A stretch of 64,000 bases of DNA from Platanthera guangdongensis (Eukaryota > Streptophyta > Magnoliopsida > Asparagales > Orchidaceae): NCBI GenBank assembly GCA_039583875.1, contig CM077150.1:54315451-54379450 (forward strand), in the 5' to 3' direction. Below, piece after piece: positions 33,339 to 43,165 of the stretch. The position numbers and the translations under genes were made by a program. The stretch's first letter is position 1, and every line of letters starts with the position of its first letter. Under the pieces are notes generated by a model, which made no database searches, had not been told where the DNA came from, and saw only the letters and a list, made by a program, of their open reading frames with translations.

Positions 33339-34481
33339 ATAGGTTCAGGAGAAAACCATAAAGAGCTTGGTTCAATGAAGTTGCCTATCTGCAGGAAGGA
33401 AATCTTTAGAATATGAAAGGAAATGGTCAGACTATTTATGGAGGCATCTGATCCAAGAATTTATATAACAGTCCAGGAAGGACCATATATTCCAATGAAG
33501 GTTTCTGTCCTTGATGCTAATCAAAGGACTCCTAAGGATTTTTCAGAAATGACTAAGGATGAGATCATCTTGGCTACAATGGATAAAAGAGCACAGAATA
33601 TTATAGTGAGTGCCATAGATGACTCAACATTACAGAATCTGATTCACTACAAAACCTCCAAGGAGATGTGGGACACATTGGTTATCTACATGGAGGGTTC
33701 TGAAGAGGTTAGGCAAGATAGAAAGTTTATGCTTAATCAAGAATATGAGAGTTTCAGACAAGCTAAGTCTGATAGCATAAGTGCATGTTATAAGAAGTTG
33801 TACAGAATTGTAAATGAAATAATGTCCTATGGAAGAATCTTCAGTACATATGAGCTGAATGACAAATTCCTTAGGTCTTTGACTAAGGATTGGGATACAA
33901 TGATCTGTGCCATAAGGGAAGTGGCCAGACTGGCAGAAATATCACCTCCAACACTGTTTGGCAAATTGTTGTCTTATGAGATGCAACTGTTGGCCAAAAA
34001 GGAGGAAGATAAAAATACAAAGGTTGACTCTAGAGAAAAGTCAGTGGCCTTCAAGGTAGAAGCTACAAGGAAGAATAGGAGGATGTCTCCATCTTGTCCT
34101 AAGAAATCTGCAGAAGTGAACTCAGAAAATTTTGATAATCACAGTTCAGACAGCAGTAATTCTGATGAAAACTTTGCTGCTTTCACAAGACAATTTCAGA
34201 GATTGTTAAAGAAGAAGCAGTGGAGATCTAAGCCATCCTCATCCCAGTCCAAGGAAGACTATTATCAGAAGAGGAAATCATCCAGGAAGGAAAGGAGTGG
34301 GACAAAGCCTAGCAAGTCAACTACATCAAAGATTATTTGCTATTGCTGCAACAGACCTGGACATATTGTGGCTGACTGCCCAGACAAAAGGAAGGAGTCT
34401 GTTTATAAAAAGAAGTCTCAGCACAAGAGCAAGAAGGAGAAATCCTTGGTAGCTAAGAAAGAGAAAAGTTGGACAGATTAA
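33339..34481 (+). pseudogene. Gag of D, N-terminal part with first zinc knuckle
   Basis: By alignment with G (ATG at 60160), the D start codon is ATA (33339-33341) and a Trp codon became TGA (33414-33416). The open part runs from ATG 33423. The UBN2-type core covers about 100-200 (SKEMWDTL, YKKLYRIVNE, YELNDKFLRSL, LFGKLLSYEM). A Ser/Asn-rich stretch follows, then the knuckle CYCCNRPGHIVADC and a Lys-rich tail. A TAA ends it at 34479-34481. The element could not make normal Gag from this copy. Confidence 0.82.
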
Positions 34482-35379
34482 TCAACTTCAGAGTCTGAAT
34501 CTGAGGCTGAGGCCTATATTTGTTTGTTTGTAACAGAAGAAGAGGATGAGTTCTTGAAATTACTGGACTCTATCTATGAGCAAGAAGACCATCAGTGCAA
34601 AGGACTGATGGCTATATCTGAAGAAGACCAGTATCAGGATCAACCTGGTCCCAGTAAGGCAAAAAGTTTATCTATAGATTCTGATTTCTACAATGGGTCA
34701 GAATCAGATGCATCTGCATCAAGAGATGTGGATGGGTCTGAATCTGAAGAAGATATTAATCAACTTATAGATGAATATGGGGATTTATTGCAGGCACTCA
34801 AGAGAAGCAAAAAACCTGGCCAAAAATCAGGCTACGGAAATTGCAGCTCTTAATTTGGCTGCATCTGATTCAGATAAGCTGCTGGATCAGAAGATGAATG
34901 AGATTGCCAAGCTAAAAAACATAACTGTTATTTAGATGGGTACAATCACATTCAAAAATGATCAGATCAAAAGTCTGGAAAACAGACTTCAGAAAGAGAA
35001 GGAAATAGTGGCTAGTTTCTCAAAGCCAAAATCTGTCCTACCCTTAATTGATGACTTTGTATCTCAAAAGAGTAAGGCAGGATTAGGTTTTAAGGGAACT
35101 GCATGGGCTGTACAGTCCAATAATAAACGCAAAGCCCCAGCACAAAACAAAAGATCTGTTGTCAACAATACAACTAAGATTGTACCTAAAAAGATGTATA
35201 ATAAGTATGAGTGCTGGTACTGTGGAAAGATAGGCCATTATGTCTTAGACTGTTGGCACAATACCAGTATCAGGAAAGATAGCAGTCTACCTGTTAGAAG
35301 AGCTGCAAGCAGATTTGTCAAGTTTCAGGCTAACTTGAACCACGGCCCCAAAAGTTATTTGGGTTCTAAGGTTAAGTAA
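34482..35379 (+). pseudogene. Gag of D, C-terminal part with second zinc knuckle
   Basis: An acidic Glu/Ser/Asp region (34524-34790) leads into a coiled-coil-like stretch (QALKRSK, NDQIKSLENRL). A basic linker and a second knuckle CWYCGKIGHYVLDC follow (about 35210-35255). It ends at TAA 35377-35379. There are frame changes near 34810-34930 and a TAG before 34936. G has the same two-knuckle arrangement (knuckles near 61165 and 62030), so this is a family trait rather than an artefact. Confidence 0.78.
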
Positions 35380-35400
35380 TATTTGTTGCAGGTGAGTCCA
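35380..35400 (+). promoter_or_regulatory. Gag/pol junction of D with splice-like site
   Basis: Right after the gag TAA comes TATTTGTTGCAG then GTGAGT. It reads as an acceptor (pyrimidines, GCAG) and also as a full consensus donor (CAG/GTGAGT). G has the same arrangement at 62195-62215. Pol continues in the same frame as gag with no ATG, so readthrough or splicing is needed to express it. Confidence 0.45.
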
Positions 35401-35860
35401 AGTTGCCATGCCCCTATATGGTACTTGGACAGTGGATGTTCCAGGCACATGATTGGAACAAGAGGATTGCTGAAGGACTACTCACCAATATTGAATGGGC
35501 CTAAAGTAATCTTTGGTGGTTCTGAAAAAGGCGTCATCAAAGGGTTTGGTAACATTTCTAACAACTTAATCACTATCATTCAAGTAGCTTAGGTGAAGGG
35601 TTTGAAACACAACCTAATAAGCATACGCCAGCTGAGTGATCTTGGATATGAAATTTCAGTTGTCAATAATGGGTATCATATCAAGAGGTCAAGTGATCAA
35701 AAAGTCATATTGACTGGCTATAGAAATAGAAATGTGTATTGCCTAAACTTTGAGAGTGAGAATAGAAATTCTCCTATATGTCTTGTGGTTGATGAGAAAG
35801 TCTCTCATTATGTCAAATGGAACAAAGGCTGGCTCATCTTAACTACAAGACTATTGGCCA
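35380..35860 (+). pseudogene. Pol of D, part 1: protease and pre-integrase
   Basis: The protease active site LDSGCSRHM (about 35425-35452) retains D-S-G. FGGSEKGVIKGFG and a GLKHNLISIRQLSDLGY block follow. A TAG at 35590-35592 replaces a Tyr codon present in G. The segment ends in the HLNYKTIG region, where gypsy C was inserted at GGCCA (35856-35860). Confidence 0.85.
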
Positions 35861-38351
35861 TGTAATACTCCAAAATTTGAGAGAGCGTCGACCAGCGTTT
35901 TCTGACCAAGTTTGGTTTCTGGCAGGGGGCACACGGCCTGGGACACGGGCGTGTCTCAGGGCGTGTCGAGCCCGTATCGATGATCGGTCCGGGAGTCGAC
36001 GATTTTCGCTAGACGATGTGTCGAGACAAGGCATACTTCCTAGGATACGGGTGTGTCCAAGGCCGTGTCAGTCGAGTGTCGAGAGTCCACTCGACGAAAT
36101 CCACTCGACGAGTGTCGAGTGTTGAGACTGGGGCACACAGCCTGTGACACGGGCGTGTCACAGGGAGTGTCCCGCATGGTCGACTATCTGCGCTCGACGT
36201 TTTTCCGAGGTGTCGACACAAAGGCTGTCGACGAGTGTCGAGACTTCGCACACGGCGTGGGACACGGGCGTGTCCCAGGCCGTGTCCTTCTCGGGTTATT
36301 TTCGGGGCTGTGTCGATGGAGGCACACGGTCGACCACACGGCCGTGTCAGTCGGGACACGGGCATGTCAGGATGAACACGGGCATGTCGGATGCCCGTGT
36401 GTTGTTCTAGGTGCGTCGATTTGTGATGGCGAATGGGGAACACGGCCCTGGACACGTGTGTGTGCCAGGCCATGTTCGACCCAGGTGTTTTATTTTTCAG
36501 ATGGATCGTGGCCATTCTTTCCCTTATTTTGGGATCTGATGGTCCAGGACTGCTCTTGGGGAGTTAAGTCCGAGAATAGGGTTGGAAACCCTCATTCTTT
36601 TCCAAGCTTTCTCTTACTAAATTCTAGAGAGAATGGAGAGCAAGGAAGAAGGTGAAGGAGGGTTTGGGCTGTAGGAGAGGCTGCGGTGCTCCAAATCGCG
36701 AGCCGAGTCCAGATCCGTGGAGGCTAGAGCTTTGCGAAGGTTTTCATCCGGCTATTTTGCCATTGTTAGGAAGAGGAGTCGGAAGGTAACGACACGTCTC
36801 CTCTCGGTTTTAGGATGCATGCCTTAGCATCATTTTTCTTTTCTATTTTTGGGCACCAAACACTCAAATTAGAGGGGTTTGGGTCGCCGAGGTTCAAGAG
36901 GAACCTCCGGGTCGATTGAGTCCATCCACGACATGTTTTGCATTAGAGATCCGCTCCGTTAGTGGATTAGGCATGGTGGGTGAAGCCGTAGTCGCGACCG
37001 TTAGTCTGACTCGGTGAGGTTGCATACGAACTTTAAGGATTCGTAGAGATTCCGTTGCGGCAAGATGCCGTTTGTGATGTGGTGATGTTTTCCCCTTTTT
37101 CTCAAGTGAGTACGTGTAGTCGGAACCGGACAAGGTTATCTCCTCAATGACGGTAGATGGTTTCCTTGGTGGACAAGGTTAGCTCCGCATTGGTGGTAGA
37201 TGGTTTCCTTGGTGCGCGGGAATGCTGCAGTACAAATGAGGGACTAGGGTGGAATTATCTTGGTTTGTGATATGCCAAGGTATGGCTGTGTATCCGTGGT
37301 CGGCTGGCTATCCTGTGACGTACACGTCATGTGTGGAAAGTGTCCCTGCGAGACTAGTCCCCTTCTGTGAGACTGACGAGAATGCCAAGCATGGGGGCAT
37401 GCCCGGGCAATGAGGCCATGAGCGGGTGGGGTCCGGCAAGGCTTCTTAGAATCAGTCAGTTTGTGTTTGTTGGAATACTGACAAGAGACGTCAGAGCTTG
37501 CAGACAAGCCTGGGTCTAAGACCTTGAGCGGGTGGGGCCTAGGCAAGAGTTCCATGTGGCGGCTTGTGTGCCGTTGGGGGGAATTGTGTCTCCCTTTTTG
37601 TTTGCGGCTTTATGCCAATCGGGAAACGATGAGTACCCAAATGATGTGATGATGTGCTAGATGCAAACGCTATAGGGTGCCTTGGGTGAAACCCGGGTGT
37701 TGCATACATGTTGCATAAGTACGCCCCTTTTTATATTATATATTCAACCCGTAGAGAACGTGTATGATGTTTGAGACATCCAAGCTTGTTCTTAATGCAC
37801 TTTTTGTTTATATTTATATATTGCATACGAAGTGCTGACTTGCAGGTTGGAGGGTTCCCCGGGGTCCGTTAGGGGCGGCCGGGAGGAGATGTGTTTGTTA
37901 CACAGTTTGAGGTCAGCCTTTGATGACCCACGTTACTAATAATTTTACAGGGCAAGGATCGCAAGCAGGAGCTAGCTCGCCGGCCAGAAATGCCTAAGCC
38001 TCATGAAGTGTTAACTTGTGTAGTAGCTCTACTCATTATGGCAGTGTATGTTTTGATGCTCATGTTGTCCGGCTTGCATGCCGAGGTAGACTAGGAGTGC
38101 TTGTGCACTTTCATGACTATTGTATTAATTGAGTTTGAACTCTCTTATGTTGTAAGGCCATAAGGCCATTCTTTTTTTTACTCTTATATTGGTGGATAAC
38201 TTCTAGTCTTGTTTGTGTTTCCGTTGTGTTGTGCAAAGAGTTTTGAGTGTAGGTAGTTAAATCATCTTATAATACTAAAGTTGTGGTGTCCGTATGTTGT
38301 GGGGCCCCGGCCGGACCCATATTATACGGTCATTAAAGGGGAGGTGTTACA
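35861..38351 (+). repeat. 5' LTR of gypsy C
   Basis: It runs from TGTAATACTCC to GTGTTACA, 2491 bp. The first 600 bp are an array of CACACGGCC...GGGCGTGTC hairpin units. A two-copy 45-bp repeat is near 37127-37218. The remaining 1.8 kb is non-coding. A block near 36690 is shared with the gypsy A LTR. Confidence 0.92.
35920..36470 (+). repeat. GGGC-loop hairpin array in C 5' LTR
   Basis: Repeated units have a left arm ending GACAC, a GGGC loop and a right arm starting GTGTC. The longest hairpin is 36250-36285, with 16-bp arms. Confidence 0.75.
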
Positions 38352-38354
38352 GTT

Positions 38355-38372
38355 TGGTATCAAAGCCAGGTT
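38355..38372 (+). other. Primer binding site of gypsy C
   Basis: TGGTATCAAAGCCAGGTT begins 3 bp after the LTR and is complementary to initiator-Met tRNA with one mismatch in the core. Confidence 0.85.
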
Positions 38373-38448
38373 AGATTCAAGGTCAATGCGTAGAGAAGTT
38401 ATCCACATAAGAGTAACGTGGGACCATGACTGTCCTTAGGTTTAAGTC

Positions 38449-39652
38449 TTGAGTTTAGAGACTGATTCCTTGTTTCTTATTTTCTTGAAGAGTGCAAGCA
38501 ACGAGTCGGGAACGTCGAGAGCAAGAGAAGAACTCTTGGCGAGCAGTGCCACTGCTCCAGGTCTTTTGGGCACGGGTGTAAACCCGGCCATTTTCTGCCG
38601 CATGCTTGCAGAAGCGATGGTGGCAGCCCAAGCTGCAGCGGCAGCTCAGGTAGTAACCCCTGCTACACCGGACACAGCGACGGCCGTGCCAGGCGGAGAA
38701 GCCAGGCAAGTGGAGCCTTTGGCGGAAAGGGTGGTTGTCGGACATGGAGACCGGCACATGAAGTATTTCCTGAGCTTCCATCCCCCGTCGTTCAAGGGAG
38801 TTGGTACGGCAACGAATGCGGAGGATTGGTGGGTTCGCATTCAAGTGCTTTTGAGGGTGGCAGAGATGCCAGAAGAAAAGAAATCTGAGTATGCGGCGTT
38901 CATGTTGGAAGGAGACGCCAAGTTGTGGTGGGTGAGCCATAGTGGCCGCCAGTTCCCTGGACGCACCCCGTTGATGGAGGAATTTGGGGATGCATTTCTA
39001 AAGAGGTACATTCCAGTTTCTACACGGTTGGCCCTTTAGAGGCAGTTTCTGCACTTAATGCAGCGAGACAAGACGGTGGACGAGTATGTGCAGGAGTTCA
39101 CCCGTTTGGGTCGTTACGCGGGAACGACGATGGCAGATGATGTAGAGAGGGATAATCTCTTCTATCAGGGGCTGAGGGAGAATCTGAGGCAACCCCTCAT
39201 TTCAATGAAGAGAGCTGGTTTCAATGAGTTAGTTGAGGCTGCCAGGATATTGGAGAGTGATCTGGAGCGAACCCAGCATCGTAAGGGTTTCACTCCCAAG
39301 CAAGGGGAAGGGAAGCCTCCCCAATCTCAGGGAAAGTCTGAAGGGAGTACGTGGAGGAAGAAGCCTCACACTTCCAGATCCGGTGAGAAGAGCAAGTGTA
39401 CGCCTGGAGGTTCTCACTCTAGGGGACCGCCGATGTGCTACAACTGCGGTAAGGTGGGGCACATAGCTCGTGTTTGTCCTAAAGGAGGAGCGGAGCAAGA
39501 GGCAAGGCAGGAGCAGACTGTACGCTCCGGCCCTAGTGACGCGGAGAAAGGGAAGTTGGCGGAGTCAAGCGCTTCTCGGTTCCAACCGGTGCAACCAAGG
39601 GCCTACAACCTTGGACAGCAAGAAGCGATCCGCCAAACCGATGTGGTGACAG
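38449..39652 (+). pseudogene. Gag of gypsy C, one stop codon
   Basis: One frame throughout, with a single TAG at 39037-39039. The N-terminal region is Ala-rich. The Retrotrans_gag core follows (DWWVRIQVLLRV, AKLWWVS, FLKRYIP, RDKTVDEYVQEFTRL, LFYQGLRENLRQPL), then a CCHC knuckle CYNCGKVGHIARVC at about 39437-39478. The end, QTDVVT, is at 39634-39651. The exact start is uncertain; the ATG near 38425 is also possible. The product would form the particle and bind RNA. Splicing of the next segment would join it to protease. Confidence 0.82.
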
Positions 39653-39722
39653 GTATGAAGAAAATTTAAGTTTAAATTTTGTGCTTCATACTTTTAGACT
39701 TTTTGTGATGGCTATGTTGTAG
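39653..39722 (+). other. Intron-like segment between gag and protease in gypsy C
   Basis: The donor is CAG/GTATGA (39653). The body is AT-rich with stop codons in the gag frame (TAA 39667). The acceptor is TTGTAG (ends 39722) or, 12 bases on, TTTTAG (ends 39734). Removing it with either acceptor puts gag and protease in one frame, phase 1; leaving it in ends gag at 39669. It is 70 or 82 bp, near the lower limit for plant introns. Confidence 0.6.
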
Positions 39723-40158
39723 TCTTCGTTTTAGTTTCCGGATACCCCACTAGAGTATTGTTCGATACGGGAGCATCGCACTCCTTTCTCGCGGAGAGCT
39801 TCATCCGGAGAATAGGAGTTGAGTCTTTCTCGCCGGACGCGGAGCTGAAAGTGCGCATGTCTAATGGGTCATCCATGACCACCGGGGCCAAAGGGCGCAT
39901 CTGTTGGGAGCTGGACGGAGTTGACTTCATTTTGGTAGCAGAGATTTTGCCTTTGGTTGAGTTCGATGTCATTTTGGGCATGGACTGGCTTGCAGATCAG
40001 CGCGCCAGTATTGATTGCCTATCTAAGGTAGTAACCCTAAAGAGCAAAGGGCAGGCATAGGTCAAATTTGAGGGCCTTTGTGGAGTGGCCTATTCCCTGA
40101 TTTCGGCTATGCAATTGATGCGGGCAGTTAACAGGGTGGTGTAGCGCTTGTAGCGTTA
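39723..40158 (+). pseudogene. Protease of gypsy C and linker
   Basis: The active site LFDTGASHSF is at 39758-39787 with intact D-T-G. The second conserved block, EFDVILGMDWLADQRA, is at about 39960-40007. The frame is open to TAG 40058-40060, then a shifted, stop-containing linker runs until the RT frame at 40159. Protease would mature Gag and Pol inside particles. Confidence 0.85.
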
Positions 40159-41885
40159 TTGGAGGTTCGTCTCTCTCACCTATCTATAGAGGAAGTGCCC
40201 GTAGTGGCAGAGTTCAAGGATGTGTTTCCGGATGAACTTCCTGGAGCGCCTCCTCGACGGGAGATCGATTTCTCGATCGAGTTAGTGCCGGAGGCTAGGC
40301 CGGTGTCACGTACTCTGTTTAGGATGGCACCAAAGGAGTTGGTTGAACTCAAAGTACAGCTACAGGAACTATTGGAGCAAGGGTATATCAGACCCAGTTC
40401 TTCGCCGTAGAGCGCGCCGGTGTTGTTTGTAAAGAAGAAAGACGGTAGCATGCGGCTATGCATAGACTACCGAGAGCTGAATAAACTGACCGTTAAGAAT
40501 AAGTATATGATTCCTCGGATAGACGACTTGTTCGACCAGTTGGTGGGGTCGGTGGTGTACTCAAAATTGGACTTGAAGTCAGGCTACTATCAGTTGCGAA
40601 TTCGGGATGAGGACATACCCAAGATTGCTTTTGGTACAAGGTACGGACACTCTGTGTTTACGGTGATGCCGTTCGGGTTGACGAATGCGCCATCTGTGTT
40701 CATGGACCTTATGAATCGTGTATTTCGGGAATACTTGGATTCTTTTGTGGTTGTCTTCATCGATGACATCTTAGTGTATTCCAAATCTGAAGTGGAGCAT
40801 GAGACCCACTTGAGAGTGGTCTTGCAAGTGTTAAGGGAGAATCAATTGTATGCAAAGTTCTCCAATTGCGAGTTCTGGTTAGAGAAGGTGGCATTTTTGA
40901 GCCACGTGATTAGTGGGGATGGGGTGGCAGTGGATCCAACAAAATTGGAAGCCATTAGAGATTGGCCAATCTTGAGGACAGTGGCGGAAGTCCGAAGTTT
41001 TCTTGGACTAGCCGGGTATTATAGGAGATTTGTGGAGAATTTTTTGCGGATAGCTCTACCCCTCACCTCACTCACTCGTAAAGATCATAAGTTTGTGTGG
41101 ACTCAAGAGTGCAGTCAAGCATTTGAAGCACTGAAGGAGAGACTGATGATGGCTCCAATCCTAAGTCTACCGCAAGGGACCGAAGGATTTCAGATCTTCA
41201 GTGACGCATCGGGATGCGGTTTGGGTTGCATTTTGGTGCAACATGGCAAGGTGATAGCTTTTGGGTCTAGACAGCTGAAGCCTCATGAGAGGAATTATCC
41301 CGTCCATGACTTGGAGTTGGCGGCGGTAATTTTTGCGTTGAAAATATGGCGATATTATGTGTACGGTGCAAAGGTGGAGATCTTCACGGATCATAAAAGC
41401 CTGAAGTATCTCTTGGATCAAAAGAACTTGAACATGCGACAACGCAGGTGGGTTGCGTTTCTTGGAGACTACGAGATGGCGATTCAGTATACGCCAGTTA
41501 AAGCCAATGTGGTAGCGGATGCCTTGAGTAGAAATTACTCGGGGCAAGGGAATTGGATCAAAGCTCATGATGAGCGGTTTGTACGGGAATGGGAGTCCCT
41601 TGGTTTGGAATGTGTTGGGAGAGGCGAGTCCAGCGTGGCTCGGCTGAACTGGATTGAAATACAGAACGACTTGTCCGATCGCATTCGGGAAGTGACTCGT
41701 TTGGATGTGGAGTTTCAACCTTTTGTGTTGGAGGCTCAAAAGGGCGAGAGCAGCGCCTGGGAGATGATTGATGGGATTCTGAGGAAGGACGGAAGGGTTT
41801 GTATACCGCAGTTCGGCAAACTCCGCGAGGAGTTGATGTTTGAGGCTCACTTCACAAAGTACTCCATTCACCCAGGCAGTACAAA
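40159..41885 (+). pseudogene. Reverse transcriptase and RNase H of gypsy C
   Basis: One frame with a single TAG (40408-40410, at a Trp position). RT blocks in order are [39 protein letters not shown], the [13 protein letters not shown] block with the first catalytic Asp, [13 protein letters not shown], and the catalytic FIDDILVYS (about 40757-40783). RNase H follows, with [10 protein letters not shown] (about 41200), [23 protein letters not shown] and VVADALSR (about 41509-41532) carrying its acidic residues. It continues to the integrase zinc finger, where the frame shifts at about 41880. Confidence 0.9.
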
Positions 41886-43067
41886 ATGTACTTGGATATG
41901 AAGAAATCCTTTTGGTGGCCGGGGCTGAAGCGGGACGTAGCTTTGTATGTGAATCGTTGCCAAACTTGTGCCTTGGTGAAGGCCGAATGTCAGAAACCGG
42001 GCGGGTTCCTGAAGCCCCTTCCAAGCCCTGAGTGGAAATTTGATGACATCTCCATGGATTTTGTTCATGGGTTGCCTAGATCGCGGCAGGGTAATGATGC
42101 TATTTGGGTGATCGTGGATCGCTTAACCAAGGTGGCCCACTTCATCCCAAATCGGAAGGATGACAGCATGGAGAAGCTGGTGGATTTGTATGTTCGCAAC
42201 ATTGTGCGACTGCATGGGATTCCTAAGAGCATAGTCAGCGATCGAGATGGACTGTTTACGTCCAAGGACTGGAGATTGGTTCAGAAGAGTTTGGGCATGA
42301 AGCTAAAGTTTAGTACGGTTTTCCATCCTCAAACGGACGGGCAAACCGAAAGAACAAACCGTACTATGGAGGATATGCTGAGAATGTGCATTCTTGACTT
42401 CGGTAAGAAATGGGAGGATCACCTCTTCATGGTGGAATTCGCGTACAATAACAGTTATCAAGCAAGTATAAAAATGGTGCCATACGAAGCTTTGTATGGG
42501 AGGCGGTGTCGAACACCAATGTCTTGGGAAGAGGCGGGAGACACCAAAATTTTGGGAAAGGAGGTGGTAGTTGACGCTTGTGAGTTGGTACGGACCATCC
42601 AAGAGTGTATGAAGGTGGCGCAAGACCGGCAAGCAAAATACTTTAATGCTCGTCACAGGAAGTTGGAATTTGCGGTAGGTGATTGGGTCTATTTGAAGAT
42701 CAAGCCGTTCAAAGGCGTCTCACGGATTCACCGACTCAAGAAGTTGAGTCCAAGGTTTTTGGGGCCTTTCGAAGTTGTTGAACAGGTGGGAGAAGCAGCC
42801 TATCAGTTGGCGTTGTCCGCGGAGCTGAGTGGATTGCATGACGTCTTCCATGTCTCCATCTTGAGGAAAGCCTTGGTGGAGGCTAGTGTGGTGATCGAGC
42901 CGGCGTCGGTGCCGATTGAGGAAGACTTGAGGACACGGGTCCTAATAATTGCTTTAGAGGATTCGGAGACTCGGCAGTTGCGGAGTAAAGAGGTTAAACT
43001 CGTGAAAGTCCGATGGGACAACTGCGGTCGTGAGGAGTTTTTGTGGAGCGACAACAAGCCATGCTAG
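41886..43067 (+). CDS. Integrase of gypsy C (393 aa open part)
   Basis: The His half of the HHCC finger is just upstream in the other frame. The Cys half, [11 protein letters not shown], is at residues 29-39. Catalytic residues lie in SMDFVHGL (about 57), IVSDRDG (about 120) and [10 protein letters not shown] (about 155), so the D-D-E triad is complete. The GPF-type module [14 protein letters not shown] and [10 protein letters not shown] follow. The C-terminus has KLVKVRW, typical of Tekay/Del chromo-like tails. A one-base loss near 43037 makes it end at TAG 43065 instead of continuing into the ...EEYPELF tail visible in the next frame. Confidence 0.88.
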   Translation: MYLDMKKSFWWPGLKRDVALYVNRCQTCALVKAECQKPGGFLKPLPSPEWKFDDISMDFVHGLPRSRQGNDAIWVIVDRLTKVAHFIPNRKDDSMEKLVDLYVRNIVRLHGIPKSIVSDRDGLFTSKDWRLVQKSLGMKLKFSTVFHPQTDGQTERTNRTMEDMLRMCILDFGKKWEDHLFMVEFAYNNSYQASIKMVPYEALYGRRCRTPMSWEEAGDTKILGKEVVVDACELVRTIQECMKVAQDRQAKYFNARHRKLEFAVGDWVYLKIKPFKGVSRIHRLKKLSPRFLGPFEVVEQVGEAAYQLALSAELSGLHDVFHVSILRKALVEASVVIEPASVPIEEDLRTRVLIIALEDSETRQLRSKEVKLVKVRWDNCGREEFLWSDNKPC

Positions 43068-43144
43068 AAGAGTATCCAGAGCTCTTCAATTCAGGTACCA
43101 TTTAAATTATGTTCCCTTTTGCCTTGTAATTTCGGGACGAAATT

Positions 43145-43164
43145 CTCTTAAGGGGGGGGGAGAG
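43145..43164 (+). other. Polypurine tract of gypsy C
   Basis: CTCTTAAGGGGGGGGGAGAG abuts the 3' LTR. It is the same core as in gypsy A. Confidence 0.85.
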
Positions 43165-43165
43165 T

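Noticed and set aside
36009..36515. 168-aa minus-strand ORF in the C LTR
   Set aside because: It is a shadow of the hairpin array and has no family resemblance.
35840..36655. ORFs of 88-200 aa rich in GTRACPR-like strings in gypsy C LTRs (also 43150-43860)
   Set aside because: They are produced by the CACACGGCC/GGGCGTGTC array on both strands; non-coding LTR.
41167..42024. 285-aa minus-strand ORF opposite RNase H/integrase of C
   Set aside because: The plus strand carries clear RNase H and integrase motifs; the minus ORF has no domain.
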